DNA from: CAZMUD01 sp964569715
Lineage (GTDB): Bacteria > Chloroflexota > Dehalococcoidia > Dehalococcoidales > UBA2162
Direction of reading: 5' to 3'
NCBI GenBank assembly: GCA_964569715.1
Contig: CAZMUD010000032.1
Coordinates: 1 to 13,717 of the forward strand
Length of the DNA: 13,717 nucleotides
Shown here piece after piece: positions 7,777 to 13,717 of this stretch. The stretch's first letter is position 1. Each line of letters begins with the position of its first letter. The position numbers and the translations under genes were made by a program. The notes beneath the pieces are model-generated. The model was not told the DNA's origin. It did no database searches and saw nothing but the letters and a program-made list of their open reading frames with translations.

Positions 7777-7806
7777 AATATAGCATAATCCAAGTTAAAC
7801 TGTCAA
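7777..7806 (-). promoter_or_regulatory. Promoter of the tRNA gene
   Basis: On the minus strand, a perfect TTGACA (7806-7801), 18 bases and TATATT (7782-7777) lie just upstream of the tRNA 5' end at 7767. The predicted transcript start falls within a few bases of the mature tRNA. The tRNA transcript could run on into oppD. Confidence 0.7.
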
Positions 7807-8058
7807 TTCTGTCGGCTCATTGCCGGGGGCGTCTATCAAGGAAAATTTGAAGGGTTAATAGAGCCTACAAAGGTGGATAAGCAATCTCCCGCGTATTTTA
7901 ACTTGACGGTAACACAAGCTCTCTGTTAGAATTCAAAGCGTATTTCCCCATTCGGTCAGGTTATAACAAAGCCCGTGTGAGAGGAGGTGATATCTTCTAA
8001 ATAGGATTGCAATTTAAATAGACATCATCAAAAAGAAATTATAAAGGGAGGTATATTA
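7807..8058 (+). promoter_or_regulatory. Divergent intergenic region and long crotonase leader
   Basis: This gene-free stretch separates the tRNA from the crotonase. A plus-strand promoter is likely: TTGACG (7903-7908), 18 bases, TAGAAT (7927-7932), each 5/6 to consensus, with a start near 7939 and so a leader of about 120 bases. Within it lie the palindrome GTTATAAC (7960-7967) and an isolated, perfect ribosome-binding sequence AGGAGGTGAT (7982-7991) with no suitable start codon behind it. The functional ribosome site for the crotonase is GGGAGG at 8046-8051. I do not recognise a riboswitch. Confidence 0.5.
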
Positions 8059-8814
8059 ATGGCTGTTGATTATGAGAAGGAAGGTAGAATTGCCATCTTT
8101 ACCATTAATCGTCCTGAGGCAAGGAACGCACTAAGTATGCAGGTTCGTAAGGAGTTAAATGATGCACTGTTAGATTTTCGGGATGACCCTGACCTATGGG
8201 TTGGCATCATTACCGGGGCTGGCGATAAGGCTTTTTCGGCTGGCGCTGATATAAAGGAATTCCGTCCCGGTCCGATGGTAGTGAAAGGAATGGTTGCACC
8301 AATACGTCCTGACCAGATATGGAAGCCATTTATTGCTGCTATCAATGGCTTCGCTCTGGGCGGTGGCTTGGAACTGGCCATGGAATGTGATATAAGGATA
8401 GCTGCCGAGCATGCTCGCCTGGGCCAACCGGAGGTAAACATTGGCTTCATGCCGGGTGGTGGTGGCACCCAGAGATTGCCCCGATTCGTTCCCCGGGCTA
8501 TGGCAGCCGAAATACTACTTACAGGAGAACCCATAGATGCCCAGGAGGCATACCGTATTGGTCTGGTCAATAAGGTTGTACCGCTAGACCAGCTGATGCC
8601 TACTGTCAAGGAGTGGGCGGAGACTATTTGCCGGAAAGGACCCCTGGGGGTTATGGCAGCCAAGGAAGCTATGGTCAGGGGTTATAGCATGACCCTAGGA
8701 GAAGGCTTACAGCTGGAAAGAGATTTGGCTAACCGTGTCAGAACCTCCGAGGACTTCATGGAGGGAGCCAGAGCCTTTGCCGAGAAGAGAGCGCCTGACT
8801 ACAAGGCAAAGTAA
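8059..8814 (+). CDS. Enoyl-CoA hydratase/isomerase family protein (crotonase)
   Basis: This 251-residue crotonase is a little shorter than typical bacterial enoyl-CoA hydratases (about 260). The two oxyanion-hole segments are present: AFSAGADIKEF (58-68) and GFALGGG (97-103). Both catalytic glutamates of classical hydratases are kept, E105 in GLELAM and E125 in GQPEVNIG, spaced 20 residues apart as in the rat enzyme. This favours true hydration of trans-2-enoyl-CoA in fatty-acid or aromatic-acid breakdown over an isomerase or decarboxylase role. The start ATG has GGGAGG 7 bases upstream. The gene is monocistronic apart from the decayed flavoenzyme fragment behind it. The acyl-CoA synthetase beyond is convergent, so any metabolic pairing with it is only by proximity. 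Confidence 0.93.
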   Translation: MAVDYEKEGRIAIFTINRPEARNALSMQVRKELNDALLDFRDDPDLWVGIITGAGDKAFSAGADIKEFRPGPMVVKGMVAPIRPDQIWKPFIAAINGFALGGGLELAMECDIRIAAEHARLGQPEVNIGFMPGGGGTQRLPRFVPRAMAAEILLTGEPIDAQEAYRIGLVNKVVPLDQLMPTVKEWAETICRKGPLGVMAAKEAMVRGYSMTLGEGLQLERDLANRVRTSEDFMEGARAFAEKRAPDYKAK

Positions 8815-8867
8815 CTTGCCTCAATAAAAGGGACGTCTTTAATAACAGAGGGTTTATTGACTGTGAT

Positions 8868-9428
8868 GTGCCTGTCACCACTGCGTGCTTCCCTTATGAG
8901 CAGTTGGACCCTGACCTCTATGTCCATAGGGTGGAGACATTGAGCGATGGCATTGTTATCAGGGGAGCCAAGGTGCACAATTCGTATGCTCCAGTTGTGG
9001 AGTGGATTCCGGTAATACCCACCAGGCGGCTAGTAGAAGACGAAGGAGACTGGGCAGTTTCCTGTGTTGTCCCCGCTGATGCTGAGGGTGTGAAGCTAAT
9101 TGTTAGCTCCACCCAATTTAACACCCATAAGAAGCTGGGGGCACCCGGACCTTATGGGGGCGCCGATTCCCTGACGGTTTTTGACAACGTGTTTGTTCCC
9201 TGGGAGCACGTGTTCCTGAATGGTGAGTATGAGCTTGGTGGGCGATTGGCTCTTTTATTTGCTCTCTACCACCGCCATAGCTACACTGGCTGTAAGCCAG
9301 CTATGACCGATGTGCTTATGGGAGCTAGCGCCTTGATGGCTGAGTGCAATGGCATACAGAGGCGGAAGAGGGATAAAGGACTGGTATCAATTGTAGAGAG
9401 AAGGTGGTGCTATCTTCTCTTTTGGTAG
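8868..9428 (+). pseudogene. Fragment of a 4-hydroxyphenylacetate 3-hydroxylase / 4-hydroxybutyryl-CoA dehydratase family gene
   Basis: The encoded stretch matches the middle of the HpaB/AbfD flavoenzyme family: LDPDLYVHRVE, then DGIVIRGAKVHN, the IPTR segment, and FDNVFVPWEHVFLNGEYE. Complete members have roughly 480-500 residues. Here about 140 N-terminal residues are missing, and the similarity ends near residue 163 (AECNGIQ), so the C-terminal domain is lost too. The last 20 or so codons look unrelated and run into the end of the convergent synthetase gene. The only possible start is GTG at 8868, without a good ribosome site; the frame is open further left into the crotonase gene, where it loses similarity. 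FAD and active-site parts are incomplete, so it is most likely a remnant left by deletion. Confidence 0.8.
9397..9423 (+). terminator. Weak intrinsic terminator between convergent genes
   Basis: A 7-base stem AGAGAAG/CTTCTCT (9397-9403 and 9414-9420) with a 10-base loop ends in TTTT on the plus strand. It overlaps the stop codon of the acyl-CoA synthetase gene. GC content of the stem is low, so efficiency is doubtful. Confidence 0.4.
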
Positions 9429-10828
9429 TAGTCTATCAATTTTCTGGCAGCTCTGGCTGCTCGCTCGATGGTTGGATAAAAGGGGATATTAGCAGCTATA
9501 AGTTGCATTCTCACTTGGTGCATCAGCTTCCCACTCCAATCGTCATTCTCATCGATGCCCAGACCCCCATCCGCCAGCACGGTTAGTAATGGCTTCTGTC
9601 TACTCTCTTTTAGTCTATATTCCTCAACATAAGTTTCAACCGACATTTCTTTGTGCCATCCGTGATATGGCCCACGGATAATGGCGATGAGGAGGTCAAA
9701 ATTTTGATTCCTGCCCATCATCTCCAGCACAGCGCCAACACTGAAATTATCATCCTCCCTGATCGACATATCTGCCGGGTTTCCAAGCCAGTCCCAGATG
9801 GTGACACCCTTACTCCTTAATTCCTCTCGGAAGTCTGCTGGTAGCGGGATAACATCGAGCCCGGCTTCTTCACATTGGTCGGCAGCCAGGACGCTAGCTC
9901 CCCCAGCTCCCCCAGCTACGCCTACCCTCCGACCTCTAATTGGAGGTAGAAAATAGAATGAAACAGCCATGTCTATCAATTCATCAAGGTTTTCAACAGA
10001 AATAGCCCCTGCCTGAGTGACAGCGGTTTCCCATATCTTCACAGACCCGGCTAGGGAGGCAGTGTGTGAAGCGGTAGCTCTCGCCCCCGATTTTCCCCGG
10101 CCGCCTTTTATAATAATGACAGGTTTGGTCGAGGCTGCACGGCGCAGTGAATTAAAAAATCTTTGGCCATCCTTCACCCCTTCAACATACATCAGAATTA
10201 TCTTTGTCTCCGGGTCCTGGACAAAGTAATCGAGATAATCAGACTCATTGAGATCAATAGCATTCCCATAGCTTATGGCTTTGCTGAAATAGACGCCCCT
10301 CAATGTAGCTGCTTGTATAAGCTCTCCAGCTACATTACCACTCTGGGAGGCTAGTCCTGCTGACCCTGACTCCTTGGGTAGCCCATCTCTAAAGGATATT
10401 CCTTGCCGGGGATAATAGACGCCCATGCAGTTTGGGCCAATGAGGCGGATACCCTGTTTTCTTGCCTGCTTCAATATTTCCTGTTCGAGGTCAGCAGCCT
10501 CTGGACGTCCGGTCTCACTGAAGCGGGCAGTGAAAAGATGCACACCTTTGACCCCCTTTTGGGAGCAGTCCTTCAGCATATTTAGAACCTCCGGTGCTGG
10601 AACAGCGGAAATCACATAGTCAACGGAATCGGGAATCTCTCTGAGGCTGGGATAAGCCTTCATACCCTCAATCTCGGAGTACTTAGGATTCACCGGGTAG
10701 ATTTTCCCTTTGAACCCAAGCTCCAGAAGAGGTGAGAGAAAGCCGGAGCCCCGTCCACCACTACCAGAGGCTCCAACCACAGCAATTGATTGTGGATGGA
10801 GGATTTCTTCTAATGGATGAGTTGACAT
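9410..10828 (-). CDS. ADP-forming acyl-CoA synthetase alpha subunit (CoA-binding)
   Basis: This is an acetyl-CoA synthetase (ADP-forming)/succinyl-CoA ligase alpha-type protein. In numbering from the upstream ATG at 10837, residues 10-140 form a CoA-binding Rossmann domain (SIAVVGASGSGG, IGPNCMGV). Residues 150-290 are a succinyl-CoA-ligase-like domain with the catalytic phospho-histidine H258 in ATASHTASLAG. Residues 295-440 form the third ligase domain. The ATP-grasp beta part is absent, so a separately encoded beta subunit is needed for acyl-CoA synthesis with ADP/ATP. I prefer the ATG at 10828 (472 residues): AGGAG is 9 bases from it but directly abuts the ATG at 10837. A small ORF may precede it in the same transcript. 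The acyl substrate is unknown. Confidence 0.88.
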   Translation of the reverse strand: MSTHPLEEILHPQSIAVVGASGSGGRGSGFLSPLLELGFKGKIYPVNPKYSEIEGMKAYPSLREIPDSVDYVISAVPAPEVLNMLKDCSQKGVKGVHLFTARFSETGRPEAADLEQEILKQARKQGIRLIGPNCMGVYYPRQGISFRDGLPKESGSAGLASQSGNVAGELIQAATLRGVYFSKAISYGNAIDLNESDYLDYFVQDPETKIILMYVEGVKDGQRFFNSLRRAASTKPVIIIKGGRGKSGARATASHTASLAGSVKIWETAVTQAGAISVENLDELIDMAVSFYFLPPIRGRRVGVAGGAGGASVLAADQCEEAGLDVIPLPADFREELRSKGVTIWDWLGNPADMSIREDDNFSVGAVLEMMGRNQNFDLLIAIIRGPYHGWHKEMSVETYVEEYRLKESRQKPLLTVLADGGLGIDENDDWSGKLMHQVRMQLIAANIPFYPTIERAARAARKLIDYYQKRR

Positions 10829-10852
10829 CAATGACATCTCCTGTAGTTATAA

Positions 10853-11014
10853 TTAGTCAGTAATGCTATTTTCCTCACTTTTCAGAGTCAGGGCAGCAAG
10901 CATCGTTGAGGCGTGCTGAATTATGGCACGTCCCACGCTGACCCCATCTATAATTACCACAAAGGAACATGTTTGAGGTGCCAGATTGGTTCTGGTCAAA
11001 ATACTATGAGGCAT
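10853..11014 (-). CDS. Possible 53-residue small protein upstream of the synthetase
   Basis: An ATG at 11014-11012 opens 53 codons ending in TAA at 10855-10853, about 25 bases before the preferred synthetase start. The product has a hydrophobic centre (FVVIIDGVSVG, residues 18-28) and a second mildly hydrophobic helix-like stretch, with an acidic tail. I recognise no family. In favour: it begins about 23 bases after a good promoter and fills most of what would otherwise be a 200-base leader. Against: the ribosome site is weak (AGGT about 12 bases upstream) and an open frame of this length is expected by chance fairly often. Confidence 0.35.
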   Translation of the reverse strand: MPHSILTRTNLAPQTCSFVVIIDGVSVGRAIIQHASTMLAALTLKSEENSITD

Positions 11015-11024
11015 GTATGAATAT

Positions 11025-11057
11025 TAACCTGGTTACATCAATCAGTATATCAGGTTA
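11025..11057. promoter_or_regulatory. Inverted repeat flanking the synthetase -10 box, candidate operator
   Basis: Seven-base arms TAACCTG (11025-11031) and CAGGTTA (11051-11057) with a 19-base spacer bracket the -10 box and predicted start of the minus-strand promoter. The position suits a repressor site, but the arms are short and the spacer is long. Confidence 0.35.
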
Positions 11058-11072
11058 GGTGCTATCTGACAA
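11044..11072 (-). promoter_or_regulatory. Promoter of the small ORF-acyl-CoA synthetase unit
   Basis: On the minus strand, TTGTCA (11072-11067), 17 bases and TATACT (11049-11044) each match consensus at 5/6, and TG precedes the -10 box with one base between. The predicted transcript start is near 11037. Confidence 0.65.
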
Positions 11073-11078
11073 GAAGTG

Positions 11079-11087
11079 TGGTAAAAT
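11079..11087 (+). promoter_or_regulatory. Candidate extended -10 promoter for corA
   Basis: TGG followed by TAAAAT (-10 at 11082-11087) resembles an extended -10 element. No -35 box is visible at the expected distance. The start would be near 11094, about 50 bases before the corA ATG, divergent from the synthetase promoter. Confidence 0.35.
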
Positions 11088-11143
11088 GTAGAACGTAGTC
11101 AGCTCTAGTAGTAATTCAACTCTATTGAGAAGGATAATTTGCC

Positions 11144-12097
11144 ATGACCATTTCTCAGAAAAAGAAGAAAGAGCAGCCGTTAAATCTGGAATCGCTTACC
11201 TGGGGCAACCTGACCTGGGTCAACATTGAGGGACCGACGGAACGGGAGACAGAGTATCTGACGAAAAATTATCCCTTCCACCCCTTGGATTTGGATGATT
11301 GTCTCAGTCGAATACAGCGACCCAAAATAGACGAATATAAAGACTATCTGTTTTTAGTCTTCCTCTTTCCTCTATTCAAAAAGGAAACACGGGTAACTAC
11401 CTCCAGCCAGGTATCGGTATTTATCGGCGAAAACTACCTGATTACCCTGCATAAGGGTGAGCTTAAGCCGCTGGTAAAGCTTTTCAGGGAATGCCAGATT
11501 GATGAAGAATCGCGGCGAGAGCATTTCGGCCAGGGCTCTGGTTATCTACTCTACCGTATAATTGATAGGCTGGTTGATTATTGCCTGCCGATATTGAGTA
11601 GGATTGATGATAATATTGAGAAGGTTGAGGAGGATATCTTCTCAGAAGAGATGCCCCGGGCAATAAAGGAAATCTCAATACTTCGGCGTGATGTCATTTC
11701 CTTTCGCCGTATCATCTGGCCGATGCGAGCTGTTATCGGCAGTCTGGAATCCAGGATACGCCGCTTTACCAAGATGGATTTGGCGGTTTACTTCGGCGAT
11801 ATGGTTGACCATGTAGATAAGATATGGGATGTTTTAGATGAGTGTAAGGAGATAATTGAAGGGTTAAATGATACCCATGATTCGCTGGCTACTAATCGCA
11901 CCAATGAGGTCATCCGAATGCTGACCATTATTGCTACTATTTTGCTGCCTATTACTGTGGTGGCCAGCATCTTCGGAATGAACATCCCTTTGGGTCCTCT
12001 TGGGAATTCTGACTACTCCTTCCTCTATGTGTTCCTTATCTGCCTGGTAATTATCAGCGGCATGCTTTACTTCTTCCGTCGCCAGCGCTGGATTTAG
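11144..12097 (+). CDS. corA: CorA family magnesium/divalent-cation channel
   Basis: This 317-residue protein has the CorA layout: a cytoplasmic N-terminal alpha/beta domain (to about 150), a long helical stalk (about 150-255), two C-terminal membrane helices (about 258-277 and 293-311) and a basic tail RRQRW. The defining selectivity motif G278-M279-N280 lies at the end of the first helix in FGMNIPLG. The usual MPEL-type loop after GMN is replaced by GPLGNSDY, as in many CorA relatives whose metal preference is not assigned. CorA works as a pentamer that takes up Mg2+ (or Co2+/Ni2+). AAGGA lies about 10 bases before the ATG. It leads a plus-strand run with the YhhQ-type transporter 28 bases downstream. 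Confidence 0.92.
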   Translation: MTISQKKKKEQPLNLESLTWGNLTWVNIEGPTERETEYLTKNYPFHPLDLDDCLSRIQRPKIDEYKDYLFLVFLFPLFKKETRVTTSSQVSVFIGENYLITLHKGELKPLVKLFRECQIDEESRREHFGQGSGYLLYRIIDRLVDYCLPILSRIDDNIEKVEEDIFSEEMPRAIKEISILRRDVISFRRIIWPMRAVIGSLESRIRRFTKMDLAVYFGDMVDHVDKIWDVLDECKEIIEGLNDTHDSLATNRTNEVIRMLTIIATILLPITVVASIFGMNIPLGPLGNSDYSFLYVFLICLVIISGMLYFFRRQRWI

Positions 12098-12125
12098 TAA
12101 CATGTAGCCAGCAAAGGCTTTAGTA

Positions 12126-12791
12126 ATGAATGTCTCACGCCGATTTGTGATTGTAACCGCCATTTTCGTTACCTGCCTTATCACCGCCAATATCATTGCT
12201 GTAAAGGTAGTAAGCCTCGGTCCCGTTATTCTGCCTGCCGCCATATTCGTTTTCCCCTTGAGCTATATCTTTGGCGACATCCTCACCGAGGTCTATGGCT
12301 ATCGTTGGGCAAGAAGGGTCATCTGGCTCGGCTTCATTTGCAATCTCATTTTTGTCATCTTTGCCTGGGTGGGGCAGATTCTGCCCCCAGCTCCTTTCTG
12401 GGAAGGGCAGGAGGCTTATGTGCGTATCTTGGGCTACACGCCGAGACTGCTTGTCGCCTCCTTCTGCGGCTATCTTGTCGGTGAGTTTGCCAATTCTTTT
12501 ATCCTGGCAAAGATGAAAATTCTGACCCGGGGTCGCTGGTTATGGAGTCGGACTATCGGCTCTACTGTAGTGGGGCAAGGGCTGGACACCCTGATATTTA
12601 TTACCTTAGCCTTCATCGGCACCCCTTCGTTTGTGCTGATAATGGTTTTGTATCACTGGCTGGCGAAGACTGTCATCGAAGCCGTGGCTACCCCATTCAC
12701 CTACGCCATTGTGAACTTCCTGAAGAAAAAAGAGGCAATTGACACCTATGACTATGAGACAAACTTTAACCCCTTCTCTGTTTCAGATTAG
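12126..12791 (+). CDS. yhhQ: YhhQ/VUT-family transporter (queuosine precursor type)
   Basis: This 221-residue polytopic protein has about six hydrophobic segments. Family hallmarks are GDILTEVYGYRWAR in the first cytoplasmic-side loop, GEFANSFILAKMK in the middle and RTIGSTVVGQGLDT before the last pair of helices. E. coli YhhQ imports the queuosine precursors preQ0 and preQ1 for tRNA modification, and the family was formerly DUF165. Substrate here is inferred from the family; no queuosine gene (tgt, queA) or preQ1 riboswitch is visible nearby. The ATG at 12126 has a weak AAAGG about 8-9 bases upstream, so it may depend on translation of corA ahead. Confidence 0.87.
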   Translation: MNVSRRFVIVTAIFVTCLITANIIAVKVVSLGPVILPAAIFVFPLSYIFGDILTEVYGYRWARRVIWLGFICNLIFVIFAWVGQILPPAPFWEGQEAYVRILGYTPRLLVASFCGYLVGEFANSFILAKMKILTRGRWLWSRTIGSTVVGQGLDTLIFITLAFIGTPSFVLIMVLYHWLAKTVIEAVATPFTYAIVNFLKKKEAIDTYDYETNFNPFSVSD

Positions 12792-12816
12792 GAAAAGGAG
12801 GGCTAGCGGGAGAGCA

Positions 12817-13587
12817 ATGAATATCAAGGTCTTGGGAGCACACAACTGCGAATCGCAAAATACAAAACTCCTCAGCCTGTTAATTGACGATAGCCTGGCT
12901 TTGGATGCCGGTGGGCTTACCTCCAGCCTATCCTTCCCAGCCCAACAAAAACTTAAGGCAATACTGCTCACCCATCAACACTACGACCATATCAGGGATG
13001 TTCCGGCTATTGCCATGAGTTTTTACCTCTCGGAGGCTACCATTAATATCTACTCCACCTTACCCGTGTATGATGCCCTTACTGCTCACCTGCTGGATGG
13101 CGAGCTTTACCCTAATTTCCTGGAACGGCCGCAAGGGAATCCGGCAATTAAGTTCACCGTGATAGAACCACTCAAGACTGAGCAAATTGAAGGCTATAGC
13201 ATCCTGGCTGTCCCGGTGAATCACTCTGTGCCTGCCGTTGGCTACCAGATTACCTCTCCCGATGGTAAAATAGTGTTCTATACCGGGGATACCGGACCAG
13301 GCTTAAGTGGATGCTGGGAGCAGGTATCGCCCCAATTGCTCATCATCGAACTTACTGCACCAAACAGGTTTGAGGAATTCGGCAGAGAGTCAGGACATCT
13401 TACTCCCAATTTACTCAAGCAGGAGCTAATTAACTTCCGAGAGCTTAAGGGCTATTTGCCACAGGTGGTTGCGGTTCATATGAACCCCGGGTTAGAGGAG
13501 GAGATAAAAGCTGAAATAGCCGCCGTGGCTGAAGATTTAAATAATCCAATCACCCTGGGTTACGAGGGGATGGAGCTCCACTTGTAA
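12817..13587 (+). CDS. MBL-fold metal-dependent hydrolase (RNase Z-like/phosphodiesterase type)
   Basis: This 256-residue metallo-beta-lactamase-fold protein carries the zinc-binding motif H-Q-H-Y-D-H in LLTHQHYDHIRD. Further metal-ligand candidates are the His in PVNHSVPAVGY, the Asp in FYTGDTG and the His in AVHMNPG. The pattern, especially the NHSVPAVGY and YTGDTG pair, is that of the RNase Z/class II cyclic-nucleotide phosphodiesterase branch rather than a beta-lactamase. The frame is open further left to 12739, but that part overlaps the yhhQ end and looks non-coding. I choose ATG 12817, where the family motif NIKVLGAHN begins, with GGGAG just upstream and AGGAGG farther off. It follows yhhQ by 25 bases. 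Substrate unknown. Confidence 0.87.
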   Translation: MNIKVLGAHNCESQNTKLLSLLIDDSLALDAGGLTSSLSFPAQQKLKAILLTHQHYDHIRDVPAIAMSFYLSEATINIYSTLPVYDALTAHLLDGELYPNFLERPQGNPAIKFTVIEPLKTEQIEGYSILAVPVNHSVPAVGYQITSPDGKIVFYTGDTGPGLSGCWEQVSPQLLIIELTAPNRFEEFGRESGHLTPNLLKQELINFRELKGYLPQVVAVHMNPGLEEEIKAEIAAVAEDLNNPITLGYEGMELHL

Positions 13588-13688
13588 AGACTAACTATAA
13601 ATAGGAGACGGCAAGGGAAGGGGAGAAGGTTTAAGCCCTACCTCTTCGCTTGAAGTATTATCTAAAGGGGATAGGGTTAATACACAAT

Positions 13689-13717
13689 ATGAAATTCATA
13701 GTTGACAACAATGTGGG
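13689..13717 (+). CDS. Start of a possible PIN-like (DUF5615-type) small protein, cut by the window edge
   Basis: An ATG at 13689 opens a frame reading MKFIVDNNV before the window ends. Such an opening, with an early acidic residue after a short hydrophobic strand, is typical of PIN-like nuclease domains, including DUF5615 and VapC-type toxins. Only nine full codons are visible and the ribosome site (AGGG about 14 bases upstream) is weak, so both gene and family are tentative. Confidence 0.35.

Noticed and set aside
7957..7963. CAGGTTA in the crotonase leader matching an arm of the synthetase operator
   Set aside because: A single 7-base match is expected by chance in a window this size, and the partner arm at proper spacing is missing.
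7933..8058. Riboswitch in the 120-base crotonase leader
   Set aside because: I could not recognise a known aptamer core or a terminator/anti-terminator pair.
8070..8663. A 197-codon open frame antisense to the crotonase
   Set aside because: It is a shadow: the plus-strand gene has all catalytic motifs and a strong ribosome site, while the antisense product resembles no family.
12739..12816. An upstream extension of the MBL hydrolase by 26 residues
   Set aside because: It overlaps the end of yhhQ, and family similarity begins at the ATG at 12817.
13600..13670. Terminator hairpin after the MBL hydrolase
   Set aside because: Only 4-base or bulged stems (for example CTTC/GAAG) are visible, without a T-run.

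Overview
The window looks like a piece of a mid-GC bacterial chromosome, most plausibly from a Dehalococcoidia-type member of the Chloroflexota. That assignment is an inference from gene content: a GldA/F/G-like exporter with a DUF4340 protein, an ADP-forming acyl-CoA synthetase alpha subunit, a fragment of the HpaB/4-hydroxybutyryl-CoA dehydratase family, a crotonase and an RNase Z-like hydrolase. No rRNA or other decisive marker is present. Near-consensus sigma-70-type promoters and strong Shine-Dalgarno sites occur throughout.

Layout. (1) 1-491, plus: the body of an HNH endonuclease that enters from the left edge. (2) 546-5432, minus: a tight gene run read right to left, comprising a membrane-anchored PpiC-type foldase, an ABC ATPase, an ABC-2 permease, a GldG-like auxiliary protein and a DUF4340 protein. 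(3) 5602-7577, minus: two oligopeptide/dipeptide-type ABC ATPases (OppD and OppF) with their own promoter but no permease or binding-protein genes. (4) 7696-7767, minus: a tRNA with anticodon CAT and its own promoter. (5) 8059-9428, plus: an intact enoyl-CoA hydratase followed by a decayed fragment of an HpaB-family flavoenzyme. (6) 9410-11014, minus: an acyl-CoA synthetase alpha subunit, possibly preceded by a 53-residue small ORF under a good promoter. (7) 11144-13587, plus: a CorA-type metal channel, a YhhQ/VUT-family transporter and an MBL-fold hydrolase in one unit. (8) 13689-end, plus: the first codons of another small gene.

How the genes fit together. Region 2 probably encodes one export or envelope-assembly machine: ATPase plus permease plus two periplasm-facing accessory proteins, with an anchored foldase just upstream. 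Region 3 powers peptide or solute uptake with permeases encoded elsewhere. Regions 5 and 6 both concern acyl-CoA metabolism, but they are convergent and need not be coregulated.

I see no CRISPR array, insertion sequence, prophage, defence island or obvious new multi-gene system. The most interesting signals are small. The OppD reading frame has no ATG, GTG or TTG where translation should begin, although promoter and Shine-Dalgarno are excellent. A possible small gene and a candidate operator lie upstream of the acyl-CoA synthetase. The tRNA has two unpaired stem positions. A near-perfect ribosome-binding sequence in the crotonase leader has no gene behind it.
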